Shown: positions 1 through 6,899, counted from the first letter of the stretch. The stretch is DNA of 15,130 nt from an uncultured Oscillospiraceae bacterium (GCA_900543215.1 UQQR01000035.1:1-15130); one strand, 5' to 3'. Numbers and translations are program-made. The notes: generated by a model from the sequence alone, not told the origin.

Positions 1-2
1 GG

Positions 3-77
3 CAGCCTGCCAATACGCGGCTGAAATGGGCGCAGGAAATGGCCCGGTGTGAAGTCTTTTATAGCAAAGCTTATTAA
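3..77 (+). CDS. possible 3' end of an upstream gene (partial)
   Basis: An open frame enters from the left edge and ends with TAA at 75-77. Its last residues read QPANTRLKWAQEMARCEVFY then SKAY, an ordinary protein-like composition. It would be the tail of an accessory gene of the integrated element. The frame starting at base 2 is also open but stops earlier, at 50-52, so the choice between them is uncertain. No family can be recognised from 24 residues. Confidence 0.25.
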   Translation, partial: QPANTRLKWAQEMARCEVFYSKAY

Positions 78-88
78 AATATACCAAT

Positions 89-205
89 CGGACAGTTGTT
101 CAGTTCGGTCATGTGCCGATCAAGTGCGGCTGTTGAAAAACAGCGCGAAAAATCGTATAATATATATGTCGTGTAGAGACCAAACTGTATCTGTTCAACT
201 GTCCG
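89..205. repeat. inverted repeat flanking the xis-int promoter
   Basis: CGGACAGTTG at 89-98 is exactly inverted as CAACTGTCCG at 196-205. The match extends inwards with two mismatches to 15 bp arms (89-103 and 191-205). The arms lie on either side of the promoter, the right one in the leader just before the xis Shine-Dalgarno. A second dyad, GCTGTT-GAAA-AACAGC at 129-144, covers the -35 box. The positions suit repressor operators with looping, or recombinase/Xis binding sites. No binder can be named. Confidence 0.6.
133..161 (+). promoter_or_regulatory. sigma-A type promoter for xis-int
   Basis: TTGAAA at 133-138, a 17 bp spacer, and a perfect TATAAT at 156-161. Transcription would begin near 168, about 50 nt before the excisionase start. 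The -35 box sits inside the small dyad at 129-144, so a factor binding that dyad would compete with RNA polymerase. Confidence 0.75.
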
Positions 206-218
206 GAAAGGAGTAAAT

Positions 219-428
219 ATGGCAGTTGAAAACACAAATAATTCTTGTCACGCCAACGCAGAAAAAAGGACCTATTCGGTTCAGGAAATAGCCGACATTC
301 TGCAGATCAGCAAAAGCATGGCGTATTCCTTATGTAAGGATGCGCCGTTTAAGGCCGTGAAAGTTGGCAAGTATGTGAGAATATCCAAACCCTCCTTTGA
401 TGCGTGGCTTGACAGCATGAATCAGTAA
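219..428 (+). CDS. xis: excisionase-like HTH DNA-binding protein
   Basis: A 69-residue protein whose residues about 19-66 form a winged helix-turn-helix of the excisionase (HTH_17/MerR-like) type: YSVQEIADILQISKSMAYSL, then a basic wing (KAVKVGKYVRISKPSFDAWL). Such proteins bend the ends of integrated elements and steer the neighbouring integrase towards excision. An AAAGGAG ribosome binding site lies 5 nt before the ATG. The gene ends 13 bp before the integrase start, so the two are almost certainly co-transcribed from the promoter at 133-161. The symbol is by position and domain type only; some proteins of this class act as regulators rather than excisionases. Confidence 0.8.
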   Translation: MAVENTNNSCHANAEKRTYSVQEIADILQISKSMAYSLCKDAPFKAVKVGKYVRISKPSFDAWLDSMNQ

Positions 429-441
429 AGGAGATACAGTT

Positions 442-1827
442 ATGGCATCTATTATCAAAAGAAAAAAAGCATATTCCGTGGTTTACAGCTACACAGACGA
501 AAGGGGTGAAACAAAGCAAAAATGGGAAACCTGTTATTCACATAAGGAAGCGTTGAAAAGGAAAGCGGAGATTGAAAACCAACAGTTCAACGGAACATTC
601 CTGCCTCCGAATAAAACCACTGTGTCGAGCTTTCTCGACGATTTTGTTCGCACCTACGGTGTCAACAAGTGGGGCGTTTCTATGTATGACAGCAATACAG
701 CCATTATTGCGAATTACATCAACCCGATCATAGGTGAGCTGGAAGTCCAGGCAGTCACTGCTCGTGTTGTGGATCAATATGTTCAGAAGCTGAAGAAGAC
801 GCCGGCGGTTTCACGAGGCAGCCGAAAACCAAGGACTGAGTATGTGACGGACAAAACGATTGTCAAGATCATAAAGGTCTTGCGCTGCGCTTTTAAGCAG
901 GCGGTGCGTTGGGAGCTGATCGGAAAAAATCCGTTTGATAATGTGGTGCTGCCAAAGGTTGAGTACAAAAAGCGAGACATCTGGGACGCCGATACGATAC
1001 GCAAGGCGTTGGACGAATGCACGGACAGCAAGCTCTATATTGCCATGAATCTGGCCTTTGCCTGCTCACTCCGTATGGGTGAGATCCTCGGCCTGACATG
1101 GGACAATGTTCATGTGGAAGATGCGGACATTGCCGCAGACGATGCTTACATTTTTATTGACAAGGAGCTTACACGCTGTACGAAGCAGGCAATCGAGATG
1201 TTGGGAGAAAAGGATATATACCATATCTTTGTGCCGCTCATGCCGAACACCAGCACCCGTATCGTTCTGAAAAAGCCGAAAACCGATTCCAGTATCCGCA
1301 AGGTGTGGCTGCCGAAAACGGTAGCCTACATATTGAGAGAGTGGAGAACGGCGCAGGAAGAACTGAAGGAATTTCTCGGTAATGAGTACCAGGACTTCAA
1401 TCTTGTGGTTGCCTTGCCCAACGGACGCCCCTGTGAAAACCGCATTATCGAAAAGGAGTTTCTGATGCTCAAAGAAAAAGCAGGGCTTCCCAATGTGGTT
1501 TTCCATTCGCTCAGACATTCCAGCACTACCTATAAGCTGAAGCTCAACCACGGAGACCTGAAGGCAACGCAGGGCGATACGGGACACGCAGAAATCGATA
1601 TGATTACCAAGGTGTATGCGCACATTCTTGATGAGGACAGAAAGATCAACGCACAGAAGTTTGAAAGTGCGTTCTACTCGAATCCGGATTTAAGAAAAGT
1701 CGCACCGCCGCAGGAGAATGCGCAGCCTGCTTCCATCGACCTTACGGCACTGATCGAGCAGCTGCAAAAGTCACCCGAGCTTGCTAATACTTTGGCTTCG
1801 ATCATCGCAGGCCAAACAGCTTGCTAA
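442..1827 (+). CDS. int: site-specific tyrosine integrase of an integrative element
   Basis: A 461-residue phage/ICE-type integrase that cuts and rejoins attachment sites through a Tyr-DNA link. Residues 1-48 look like an AP2-like arm-binding domain (KRKKAYSVVYSYTDERGETK), about 60-165 the core-binding SAM-like domain, and 190-400 the catalytic domain. The catalytic set is complete: R211 (SLRMGE), probable K280, H355 and R358 (HSLRH), H382 (GHAEID) and Y392 (VYAH). AAAGGAG at 427-433 supports the ATG. The gene runs towards the 3' end of tRNA-Arg(CCT), whose CCA begins 186 bp away, which makes that tRNA the likely attachment site. The C-terminal 40 codons carry two 11 bp AGCTTGCTAAT repeats that continue into the noncoding DNA. 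Codon use looks more GC-rich than the genes at 3504-14003, fitting acquired DNA. Confidence 0.93.
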   Translation: MASIIKRKKAYSVVYSYTDERGETKQKWETCYSHKEALKRKAEIENQQFNGTFLPPNKTTVSSFLDDFVRTYGVNKWGVSMYDSNTAIIANYINPIIGELEVQAVTARVVDQYVQKLKKTPAVSRGSRKPRTEYVTDKTIVKIIKVLRCAFKQAVRWELIGKNPFDNVVLPKVEYKKRDIWDADTIRKALDECTDSKLYIAMNLAFACSLRMGEILGLTWDNVHVEDADIAADDAYIFIDKELTRCTKQAIEMLGEKDIYHIFVPLMPNTSTRIVLKKPKTDSSIRKVWLPKTVAYILREWRTAQEELKEFLGNEYQDFNLVVALPNGRPCENRIIEKEFLMLKEKAGLPNVVFHSLRHSSTTYKLKLNHGDLKATQGDTGHAEIDMITKVYAHILDEDRKINAQKFESAFYSNPDLRKVAPPQENAQPASIDLTALIEQLQKSPELANTLASIIAGQTAC

Positions 1828-1894
1828 TGAGAAATTAGCAAATTTGCTAATTTCGTTAGCAAAACCGTGAAAATCGTTCGAATCCAATTAGCAA
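1778..1894. repeat. cluster of TTGCTAAT octamers at the element end
   Basis: TTGCTAAT occurs at 1781-1788, 1821-1828 and 1844-1851, and inverted (ATTAGCAA) at 1834-1841 and 1887-1894, with a one-base variant GTTAGCAA at 1855-1862. The first two are part of an 11 bp direct repeat (AGCTTGCTAAT) 40 bp apart. Hairpins could form, but no T-run follows any of them, so a terminator is unlikely. Repeated short sites between int and the tRNA are what integrase arm-type sites look like. A further copy lies beyond the tRNA at 2092-2099. Confidence 0.6.
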
Positions 1895-1960
1895 GGTTTT
1901 CGGAGGCAACAGCAAGGGCAAAATCCGATGGTTTTCAGAAATCAGCACCGAGGTAGCGTC

Positions 1961-2005
1961 AAAATAAAAAACGCTGTAAACCTCGTAAAATCAAGGCTTA
2001 CAGCG
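1961..2005 (-). terminator. rho-independent terminator of the tRNA-Arg operon
   Basis: On the minus strand a 12 bp stem (arms 1994-2005 and 1972-1983, one G-U pair) closes a 10 nt loop and is followed by TTTTTTATTTT (1971 down to 1961). It starts 8 bp beyond the tRNA CCA. In the plus direction the stem carries an A-C mismatch and only five T follow, so it may weakly stop int transcripts too. Confidence 0.85.
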
Positions 2006-2012
2006 GAATTTT

Positions 2013-2089
2013 TGGCGTCCCGGAAGGGATTTGAACCCCCGACACCCGCCTTAGGAGGGCGGTGCTCTATCCAGCTGAGCTACCGAGAC
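2013..2089 (-). tRNA. tRNA-Arg (anticodon CCT), CCA encoded
   Basis: Reading the minus strand: acceptor GTCTCGG pairs with CCGGGAC (one G-U). The D-arm is GCTC/GAGC, the anticodon stem CCGCC/GGCGG is perfect around loop CTCCTAA (anticodon CCT, reading AGG), and the T-arm is GGGGG-TTCAAAT-CCCTT with two G-U pairs. Discriminator G and an encoded CCA follow. This is the only intact unit of a three-unit tandem operon and the last before the terminator. The integrase gene ends 186 bp from its 3' end, so it probably holds the attachment site of the element to the left. Confidence 0.93.
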
Positions 2090-2119
2090 ATTTGCTAATT
2101 TTATAACTGTTATTTATAC

Positions 2120-2193
2120 TTCCGAGCCCCTCCTGGACTCGAACGACCTACCGCTTAGGAGGCGTGTGCTCTATCCAGCTGAGCTACTGAGAC
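2120..2193 (-). pseudogene. degenerate tRNA-Arg(CCT)-like copy (middle unit)
   Basis: The 5' half is near-identical to the intact tRNA: GTCTCAG, then TAGCTCAGCTGGATAGAGC, then loop CTCCTAA. The anticodon stem CACGC/GCGGT has two mismatches. About four bases that should form the 5' strand of the T-stem are missing between AGGTC and GTTCGAGTCC, the 3' acceptor strand does not pair with the 5' strand, and no CCA is encoded. A charged tRNA is unlikely. The 3' boundary is approximate. Confidence 0.75.
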
Positions 2194-2217
2194 ATTTTTA
2201 AGATTTATGCAATTTTT

Positions 2218-2286
2218 ACTGCTCGAAGGAATCGAACAATCTGCCGCTTAGGAGGCGGTCGCTCTATCCAGCTGAGCTACGGAAAC
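2218..2286 (-). pseudogene. degenerate tRNA-Arg(CCT)-like copy (promoter-proximal unit)
   Basis: It begins GTTTCCG, followed by the same 19-base D-arm region as the other two units. The anticodon stem ACCGC/GCGGC has one mismatch around loop CTCCTAA. As in the middle unit, roughly four T-stem bases are missing before GTTCGATTCC, and the 3' end (TTCGAGCAG) cannot pair with the acceptor 5' strand. No CCA is encoded. It is the first transcribed unit behind the promoter at 2326-2354. The 3' boundary is approximate. Confidence 0.75.
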
Positions 2287-2325
2287 ATAATCTATTATTA
2301 ATGCGTTTGACCGAACGCAAAAATC

Positions 2326-2354
2326 ATTATAGCATATGGGGGCGCAAAGGTCAA
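2326..2354 (-). promoter_or_regulatory. strong promoter of the tRNA-Arg operon
   Basis: On the minus strand TTGACC (2354-2349), a 17 bp spacer and a perfect TATAAT (2331-2326). Transcription would begin near 2319, about 33 nt before the first tRNA-like unit, and run through all three units to the terminator at 1961-2005. It lies 21 bp past the xer stop codon. Confidence 0.8.
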
Positions 2355-2375
2355 GATTTACTTAACTTCCGCGCC

Positions 2376-3359
2376 CTATTTGTTGTCCTTGACCGACGAT
2401 AGGGGATTTGAGTCGACCGCGCGCTTTATCTGCTTGTCCGAAACATGGGTGTAAATCTGTGTCGTGCCGAGATTTGAATGACCTAAAATATCCTTTAAAA
2501 CCCTTATGTCAACATTTCCGTGCTGATACATAAGCGTGGCGGCGGTGTGGCGAAGCTTGTGAGTTGAAAAGCCCTGACCGCCGAGACCTGCCTTTGCAAG
2601 CGTTGTTTTTACAATGTACTGCACGGTTTTGGGGCTGAGCCTCCTGTGGTTTCGGCTTATAAACAGGGCGTTTTTTTCGGTAACGGGCAATCCCTCGTTG
2701 GGTCTTACCTCAAGATAGCGTTTAATTGCCGTCTTGCATGAATCGTTAAGATAAACGGAACGCTCCTTATTTCCCTTACCGGTAACGGTTATTATCCCGT
2801 CTGTGGAAATATCGGAAAGGTTCAGTCCGCATAGCTCGGAAAGACGCAGACCACAGTTTAAAAACAGAGTGAGTATGCAGTAATCACGCCGTTCGTTTGC
2901 GCCGTCTACCGAATTTAAAAGCTCAAGCGAGTTTTCAAGCGTAAGGTGCTTAGGCAGCGATTGCTTAACCTTCGGCGACTCTAACAGCTCGGCGGGATTG
3001 TGTTCGATTTTATGGGTTTGAACCAACATATATTTAAAGAAGATCCGCAGGGTTGAGGTTTTTCGCGCGCGCGTTGCGGTGTTGTTTTCAAGCTCCTCCT
3101 TGCAGTATACCATAAAACCGTACAGGTCGGATATCGTAACGGTTTTTATAAGCTCGGTATCGGCGGCGGAAATATTTATCTTTTTAAATTCGGTATCCTT
3201 CGGCACTTTGCCGCGCACCAGCAGCATATATCTTAAAAAAGTGCGCAGATCGATATAATACCCCTCTACCGAACGCGAGGATTTACCCTTAATGGTTTCG
3301 TTATATGTAAGAAAATCACGCAGAAAGTCGGGACATTCGCTTAAAATTTCAAGCTTCAT
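2376..3359 (-). CDS. Xer-type tyrosine recombinase (probably chromosomal)
   Basis: A 327-residue XerC/XerD-like recombinase, close to the usual family length of about 300. Residues about 10-115 are the SAM-like core-binding domain (the YIDLRTFLRYM region) and 135-310 the catalytic domain. The full active site is visible: R172 (CGLRLSE), K195 (VTGKGNKER), H267 and R270 (HKLRH), H294 (GHSNLG) and Y303 (QIYTH). Members resolve chromosome dimers at dif or act as general Xer recombinases. Unlike the element integrase at 442-1827 it lacks an arm-binding N-terminus, so it is probably core genome. A GAGG motif lies 10 nt before the ATG. It diverges from the response regulator, and no clear terminator separates it from the tRNA promoter downstream. 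Whether it is XerC, XerD or a single Xer cannot be told here. Confidence 0.85.
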   Translation of the reverse strand: MKLEILSECPDFLRDFLTYNETIKGKSSRSVEGYYIDLRTFLRYMLLVRGKVPKDTEFKKINISAADTELIKTVTISDLYGFMVYCKEELENNTATRARKTSTLRIFFKYMLVQTHKIEHNPAELLESPKVKQSLPKHLTLENSLELLNSVDGANERRDYCILTLFLNCGLRLSELCGLNLSDISTDGIITVTGKGNKERSVYLNDSCKTAIKRYLEVRPNEGLPVTEKNALFISRNHRRLSPKTVQYIVKTTLAKAGLGGQGFSTHKLRHTAATLMYQHGNVDIRVLKDILGHSNLGTTQIYTHVSDKQIKRAVDSNPLSSVKDNK

Positions 3360-3423
3360 TTTAAAAACCTCATTTAAAAATTACATAGATAATATATCAT
3401 TTTTTCGGCCGGCTTTCAAGCCG

Positions 3424-3481
3424 TCTTAAGAAAATCTTAATAAATTCACCCCTTTAATTTTAAAAAACGGTTTGCTATAAT
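3424..3481 (+). promoter_or_regulatory. promoter of the two-component operon with 11 bp-spaced repeats
   Basis: A perfect TATAAT at 3476-3481 has no convincing -35 at 17 or 18 bp. Upstream, TCTTAA at 3424-3429 repeats at 3435-3440, one helical turn apart. This is the usual arrangement for OmpR/PhoB-type regulators, which bind tandem direct repeats, so autoregulation by the response regulator is plausible. Transcription would start near 3488. That rules out the ATG at 3480 as the translation start. Confidence 0.5.
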
Positions 3482-3503
3482 GATAACGAAAGGTCGGGAG
3501 AGG

Positions 3504-4208
3504 ATGTATAACATTTTAATTTGCGATGATGAGCGCGATATTGTTTCCGCGCTTAAAATATATTTGGAAGCCGAGGGCTACAACACGGTTTTGGCATATA
3601 ACGGAAACGAGGCGGTAAACGCCGTAAAGGAAAATGCGGTGCATTTGGCGCTTATGGATATTATGATGCCCGAATGCGACGGCATTACAGCCATGACCAA
3701 AATACGCGAAATTTCAAATATGCCCGTAATTCTGCTTACCGCAAAGGGTGAGGATACCGATAAAATTTTAGGTCTTAACGTGGGAGCGGACGATTACATA
3801 ACAAAGCCGTTTAATCCGGTAGAGGTTACGGCGCGTGTGCGTTCGCAGTTAAGAAGATATATGCAGCTCGGCGGCGGAGCGGTAAGCGAGCAGGCCGCAG
3901 GCTACACGATAGGCGGAATAGAGCTTAACGATAAAACAAAGCAGGTTTTGGCGGAAGGGGACGAGGTCTCGCTTACCCCAACCGAATTTGAGATTTTAAA
4001 GCTGCTTATGAAAAATGCGGGCGACGTGCTTTCCCCAAAGGAAATATACGAAAAAGTATGGGGCGGCGACGGATACGGCAGCGAAAGCACCGTTGCGGTG
4101 CATATAAGGCATTTAAGGGAAAAAATCGAAATAAATCCTGCCGAGCCGCGCTATTTAAAGGTAGTGTGGGCGCACGGCTATAAGTTTGAAAAGGGGGAGC
4201 AAAAATGA
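3504..4208 (+). CDS. OmpR/VanR-type response regulator
   Basis: A cytoplasmic transcription regulator of 234 residues from this start. The receiver domain (about 1-115) has the acidic pair D8/D9, phosphoacceptor D52 (LMDIMMP), T79 (LLTAKGED) and K101 (ITKPF). The winged-helix domain (about 138-230) carries the LTPTEFEILKLL and HIRHLREKIE motifs. An upstream in-frame ATG at 3480 overlaps the -10 box, so the ATG at 3504, after a GGGAGAGG stretch, is preferred even though the Shine-Dalgarno sits unusually close. It overlaps the kinase gene by 4 bp (ATGA), so the two are translationally coupled. Targets are unknown; its own promoter and the transporter/acylation operon downstream are natural candidates. 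Confidence 0.9.
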   Translation: MYNILICDDERDIVSALKIYLEAEGYNTVLAYNGNEAVNAVKENAVHLALMDIMMPECDGITAMTKIREISNMPVILLTAKGEDTDKILGLNVGADDYITKPFNPVEVTARVRSQLRRYMQLGGGAVSEQAAGYTIGGIELNDKTKQVLAEGDEVSLTPTEFEILKLLMKNAGDVLSPKEIYEKVWGGDGYGSESTVAVHIRHLREKIEINPAEPRYLKVVWAHGYKFEKGEQK

Positions 4209-6103
4209 AAAAGCTTACAGGCAGTCTTGCGGCAAAAACCGCGGCGGTTATTCTTTCGTTTATTACGGCGTTTATATGCGTTATAAGCACGCTTGCGGTC
4301 ATACTTATGGCGTCGGGCGGATTTTATGTAAAAAGCCTTGACGAAATAAAGGATAAAATTTACGACGATAAGCTTTACGGCTATTCCTCTGAAATTTATG
4401 ACGCCTTTATTTCGGGTGAGGATATAGCAAAGCTTTGCGAAAAACGGTCGGTTTCCTGCAAAATAACCGACAGCGATACCGACGAAGTACTTTTCGATAA
4501 TACAAGCGGTAAGGAACCATCAGTCGAAGCCGAGCAAAAAAATATGGAAGTATACGGCGAGGTATATACAAAGGTAGGCGAAAGTCCGGTTTATATTGAG
4601 GGAGTAACGCAAAGCATTGATATAGCCGTGTATGCGTATTATGAGGATTTTCCGCTTTCGGATAACGCGCGCATGAAATTAAGAATTTGCGAAACGGCGT
4701 ATTCGTGCCGCTACCTGCTTATAGCGGCGGCGATAATTTCGGCGCTTGCGTTTGTGTGCCTGTTTGTTTTTCTGTGCGCGGCGGCAGGGCATAGGGCGGA
4801 CGGCAGCATACGGCGGAATTATCTTGATAAGGTGCCGTTTGATCTGCTGCTTGCTTCGGCGCTTTTTGCGGTTATCTTAACTATTATGATAATCGGCAAC
4901 ACATACGGTTCGTTTATGCTGATGTTTGCGGTTACCGCAGGGCTTTTAAGCGTTGATTATTTTATAGCGCTTGCCGTAATACTTTCCTTTGCGGCACGGC
5001 TTAAAACAAAAACCCTGTTAAAGAATAATATTATATATATGGTTTTAAGTATAATAGGTAAGGGCTTTAAAAAGCTTTTCCGGTTTGCGGGCTTTATATT
5101 TAAAAATCTTTCGCTTGTTAAAAAAACCGTGCTTATCTGCGCGGCAGTGCTTGTTTTTGATTTTTTTGCAACGCTTTTCTGCGGTGCCGTTCAGGTTTAC
5201 GGGCTGTTTATGATTCTTGCTATCTTTAACGCGATTGCGGTAACCGTTATAGTAATATTTACCGCAATACAGCTCCAAAGAATTAAAAAGGGCGGAGAAA
5301 GAATAGCCGAGGGCGATGTTGAATATAAAATAGATACCGCGTATATGACGCCCGAATTCAAGAACTTTTGCGAAAGTCTTAATAACATAAGCGTAGGTAT
5401 GCAAAGCGCGGTGAATGAAAAAATGAAAAGCGAACGAATGCGAACCGAGCTTATAACCAACGTTTCACACGATATTAAAACACCGCTTACCTCTATTATT
5501 AATTATGTTGACCTGATAAAAAAAGAAAAACCGGAAAACGAAAAGATTAAAGAGTACATTGGGGTACTTGACAGTCAGTCTGTACGGCTTAAAAAGCTGA
5601 TCGAGGATCTGGTTGAGGCTTCAAAGGCGTCAACGGGCAACCTTATGGTAAACCTTGCCGAGTGCGAGGCAGGCGTTCTGCTTTCCCAGACTCTCGGTGA
5701 ATTTGACGAAAGGCTCCGTGGTGCGGGACTTACGCCGGTTCTTAATATGCCCGAGGAGCCGATTAAAATTATGGCGGACGGCAGACGGCTGTGGCGAGTT
5801 TTTGAAAACCTTATGAGCAATATCTGCAAGTATTCGCTTTCGGGCACAAGGGCTTATATGGAGCTTTACCAAAGTGACGGCAAGGCATTTATAGTCTTTA
5901 AAAATATATCGAAATGCGAACTTAATATTTCATCCGACGAGCTTACCGAGCGGTTTGTACGGGGCGATACGTCAAGAAATACCGAGGGCAGCGGACTTGG
6001 GCTTTCAATAGCTAAAAGTCTGACAGAATTACAAAAGGGGGAAATGCGGATAGAGACGGACGGAGACCTCTTTAAGGCTACGCTTATCTTTGACGCAATA
6101 TAA
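4205..6103 (+). CDS. six-TM sensor histidine kinase, partner of the upstream regulator
   Basis: A 632-residue membrane kinase. Predicted TM helices lie near residues 12-37, 168-193, 210-231, 235-265, 306-332 and 334-355. An extracytoplasmic domain of about 130 residues lies between TM1 and TM2, and a HAMP-like linker at about 355-408. The dimerisation/phosphoacceptor helix has H422 (NVSHDIKTPLTSI). The ATPase domain has an N-box (ENLMSNICKYS, N535/N539) and a G-box (GSGLGLS, near 596-600). It would autophosphorylate on H422 and pass phosphate to D52 of the co-encoded regulator. The multi-TM input region is unlike the two-TM BceS type, so a sensing module specific to this protein is likely. 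The amidase starts immediately after the TAA. The signal sensed is not apparent. Confidence 0.88.
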   Translation: MKKLTGSLAAKTAAVILSFITAFICVISTLAVILMASGGFYVKSLDEIKDKIYDDKLYGYSSEIYDAFISGEDIAKLCEKRSVSCKITDSDTDEVLFDNTSGKEPSVEAEQKNMEVYGEVYTKVGESPVYIEGVTQSIDIAVYAYYEDFPLSDNARMKLRICETAYSCRYLLIAAAIISALAFVCLFVFLCAAAGHRADGSIRRNYLDKVPFDLLLASALFAVILTIMIIGNTYGSFMLMFAVTAGLLSVDYFIALAVILSFAARLKTKTLLKNNIIYMVLSIIGKGFKKLFRFAGFIFKNLSLVKKTVLICAAVLVFDFFATLFCGAVQVYGLFMILAIFNAIAVTVIVIFTAIQLQRIKKGGERIAEGDVEYKIDTAYMTPEFKNFCESLNNISVGMQSAVNEKMKSERMRTELITNVSHDIKTPLTSIINYVDLIKKEKPENEKIKEYIGVLDSQSVRLKKLIEDLVEASKASTGNLMVNLAECEAGVLLSQTLGEFDERLRGAGLTPVLNMPEEPIKIMADGRRLWRVFENLMSNICKYSLSGTRAYMELYQSDGKAFIVFKNISKCELNISSDELTERFVRGDTSRNTEGSGLGLSIAKSLTELQKGEMRIETDGDLFKATLIFDAI

Positions 6104-6802
6104 ATGTACGAGAAAAGTTACGGGAAAAGCCGCAAAAGCTATGCGCGGCGCAAAAAACGCAGAAGAAAAATAATGCTAAGACGGTTTGCGTGTCTGCTTT
6201 TAGCCGCCACGGCTGTAACGGGCGGTATTATAGCGTTAAAAAAGCACAATGCGGACAGTAAGACCGTACCCGAAAAAAGCGTCACGGAGACGCTTAAGGC
6301 AATCGAAATCCCCGATTGGATAGACAAACAGATAATCCGTATGCACAACACCGCAAGAACCGGAACAGAGCTTGACGGCGTTAAGAATATCGTAATACAC
6401 TATGTCGGAAATCCGGGGACTACGGCGCAGAATAACCGTGATTATTTTGACAAGCCTTCAACCGAGGTAAGCTCGCATTTTCTTGTAGGTCTTGACGGCG
6501 AGGTAATCCAGTGCGTGCCTTTATGGGAAAAATCCGCCGCAAGCAACTGGAGAAACAGCGATACCGTATCGGTAGAGGTCTGCCACCACGATGAGAGCGG
6601 CAAATTCAGCGATGTTACATACAAGTCGGTTGTAAAGCTCTCCGCATGGCTCTTAAAGGAAACGGGACTTGACGAAAACGCGGTTATAAGACACTATGAT
6701 ATAACGGAAAAGCTTTGCCCCTTGTATTATGTAAAAAACGAGGACGCATGGAAACAGCTTAAAAAGGATATCGGCAACGCGCTCAGTGAATTAAAAGGTT
6801 AA
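6104..6802 (+). CDS. membrane-anchored N-acetylmuramoyl-L-alanine amidase (Amidase_2)
   Basis: A 232-residue cell-wall hydrolase predicted to cut the bond between MurNAc and the stem peptide. A very basic cytoplasmic head (ARRKKRRRK, about 14-22) is followed by one TM segment (about 28-46) and a linker. The Amidase_2/T7-lysozyme-like domain (about 94-225) contains zinc ligands H99 (VIHYV), H197 (IRHYDIT) and C205 (KLCP), with E158 in SVEVCHH. The ATG directly abuts the kinase stop and lacks a clear Shine-Dalgarno, implying coupling. An alternative ATG at 6173 would remove most of the basic head. Sitting in the two-component operon, it suggests that the signal is linked to wall remodelling. 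A basic head plus one anchor puts the enzyme on the outer face of the membrane. Confidence 0.87.
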   Translation: MYEKSYGKSRKSYARRKKRRRKIMLRRFACLLLAATAVTGGIIALKKHNADSKTVPEKSVTETLKAIEIPDWIDKQIIRMHNTARTGTELDGVKNIVIHYVGNPGTTAQNNRDYFDKPSTEVSSHFLVGLDGEVIQCVPLWEKSAASNWRNSDTVSVEVCHHDESGKFSDVTYKSVVKLSAWLLKETGLDENAVIRHYDITEKLCPLYYVKNEDAWKQLKKDIGNALSELKG

Positions 6803-6818
6803 AAAATTGTAATTATTG

Positions 6819-6847
6819 TTGACAAAGGGAAATTGCGGTGGTATTAT
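6819..6847 (+). promoter_or_regulatory. strong promoter of the transporter/acylation operon
   Basis: A perfect TTGACA at 6819-6824, a 17 bp spacer and TATTAT at 6842-6847. Transcription would start near 6854, inside the palindrome at 6852-6874. It begins 17 bp after the amidase stop with no terminator between, so read-through from the two-component operon is also possible. Confidence 0.8.
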
Positions 6848-6851
6848 GTAT

Positions 6852-6874
6852 CTGTACTATTTAAGTTAGTACAG
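6852..6874. promoter_or_regulatory. palindromic operator overlapping the transcription start
   Basis: CTGTACTA and TAGTACAG are perfect inverted 8-mers separated by 7 bp. Centred about 15 bp downstream of the -10 box, it is placed to block transcription when a dimeric repressor binds. The two-fold symmetry differs from the direct repeats expected for an OmpR-type regulator, so a different factor is implied. A GntR-type (YtrA-like) repressor is one possibility because such proteins often control ABC transporter operons, but none is encoded in the window. Confidence 0.6.
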
Positions 6875-6899
6875 TTGGTACAAGAATTTGGAGGCAGTT

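Noticed and set aside
1876..1885. GTTCGAATCC, a perfect tRNA T-loop-like box on the plus strand.
   Set aside because: No acceptor, D-arm or anticodon stem can be formed around it; it is probably chance or part of the repeat cluster.
2341..2394. Hairpin from GGGCGC/GCGCCC and GGTCAAG/CTTGACC at the end of xer.
   Set aside because: The pairings exclude each other or have long loops, no T-run follows, and GGTCAA is already explained as the -35 box of the tRNA promoter.
3360..3410. Possible dif site next to the Xer recombinase (TTACATAGATAATATATC).
   Set aside because: Only one arm resembles the Firmicute dif consensus, the other does not fit, and the stretch is simply AT-rich.
3480..3503. Longer response regulator start at 3480.
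   Set aside because: That ATG overlaps the TATAAT box, so it would lie upstream of the transcription start.
6888..6899. TTG start for the ABC transporter.
   Set aside because: It overlaps the GGAGG that serves the ATG at 6900, where receiver spacing and alignment with ABC ATPases both fit.
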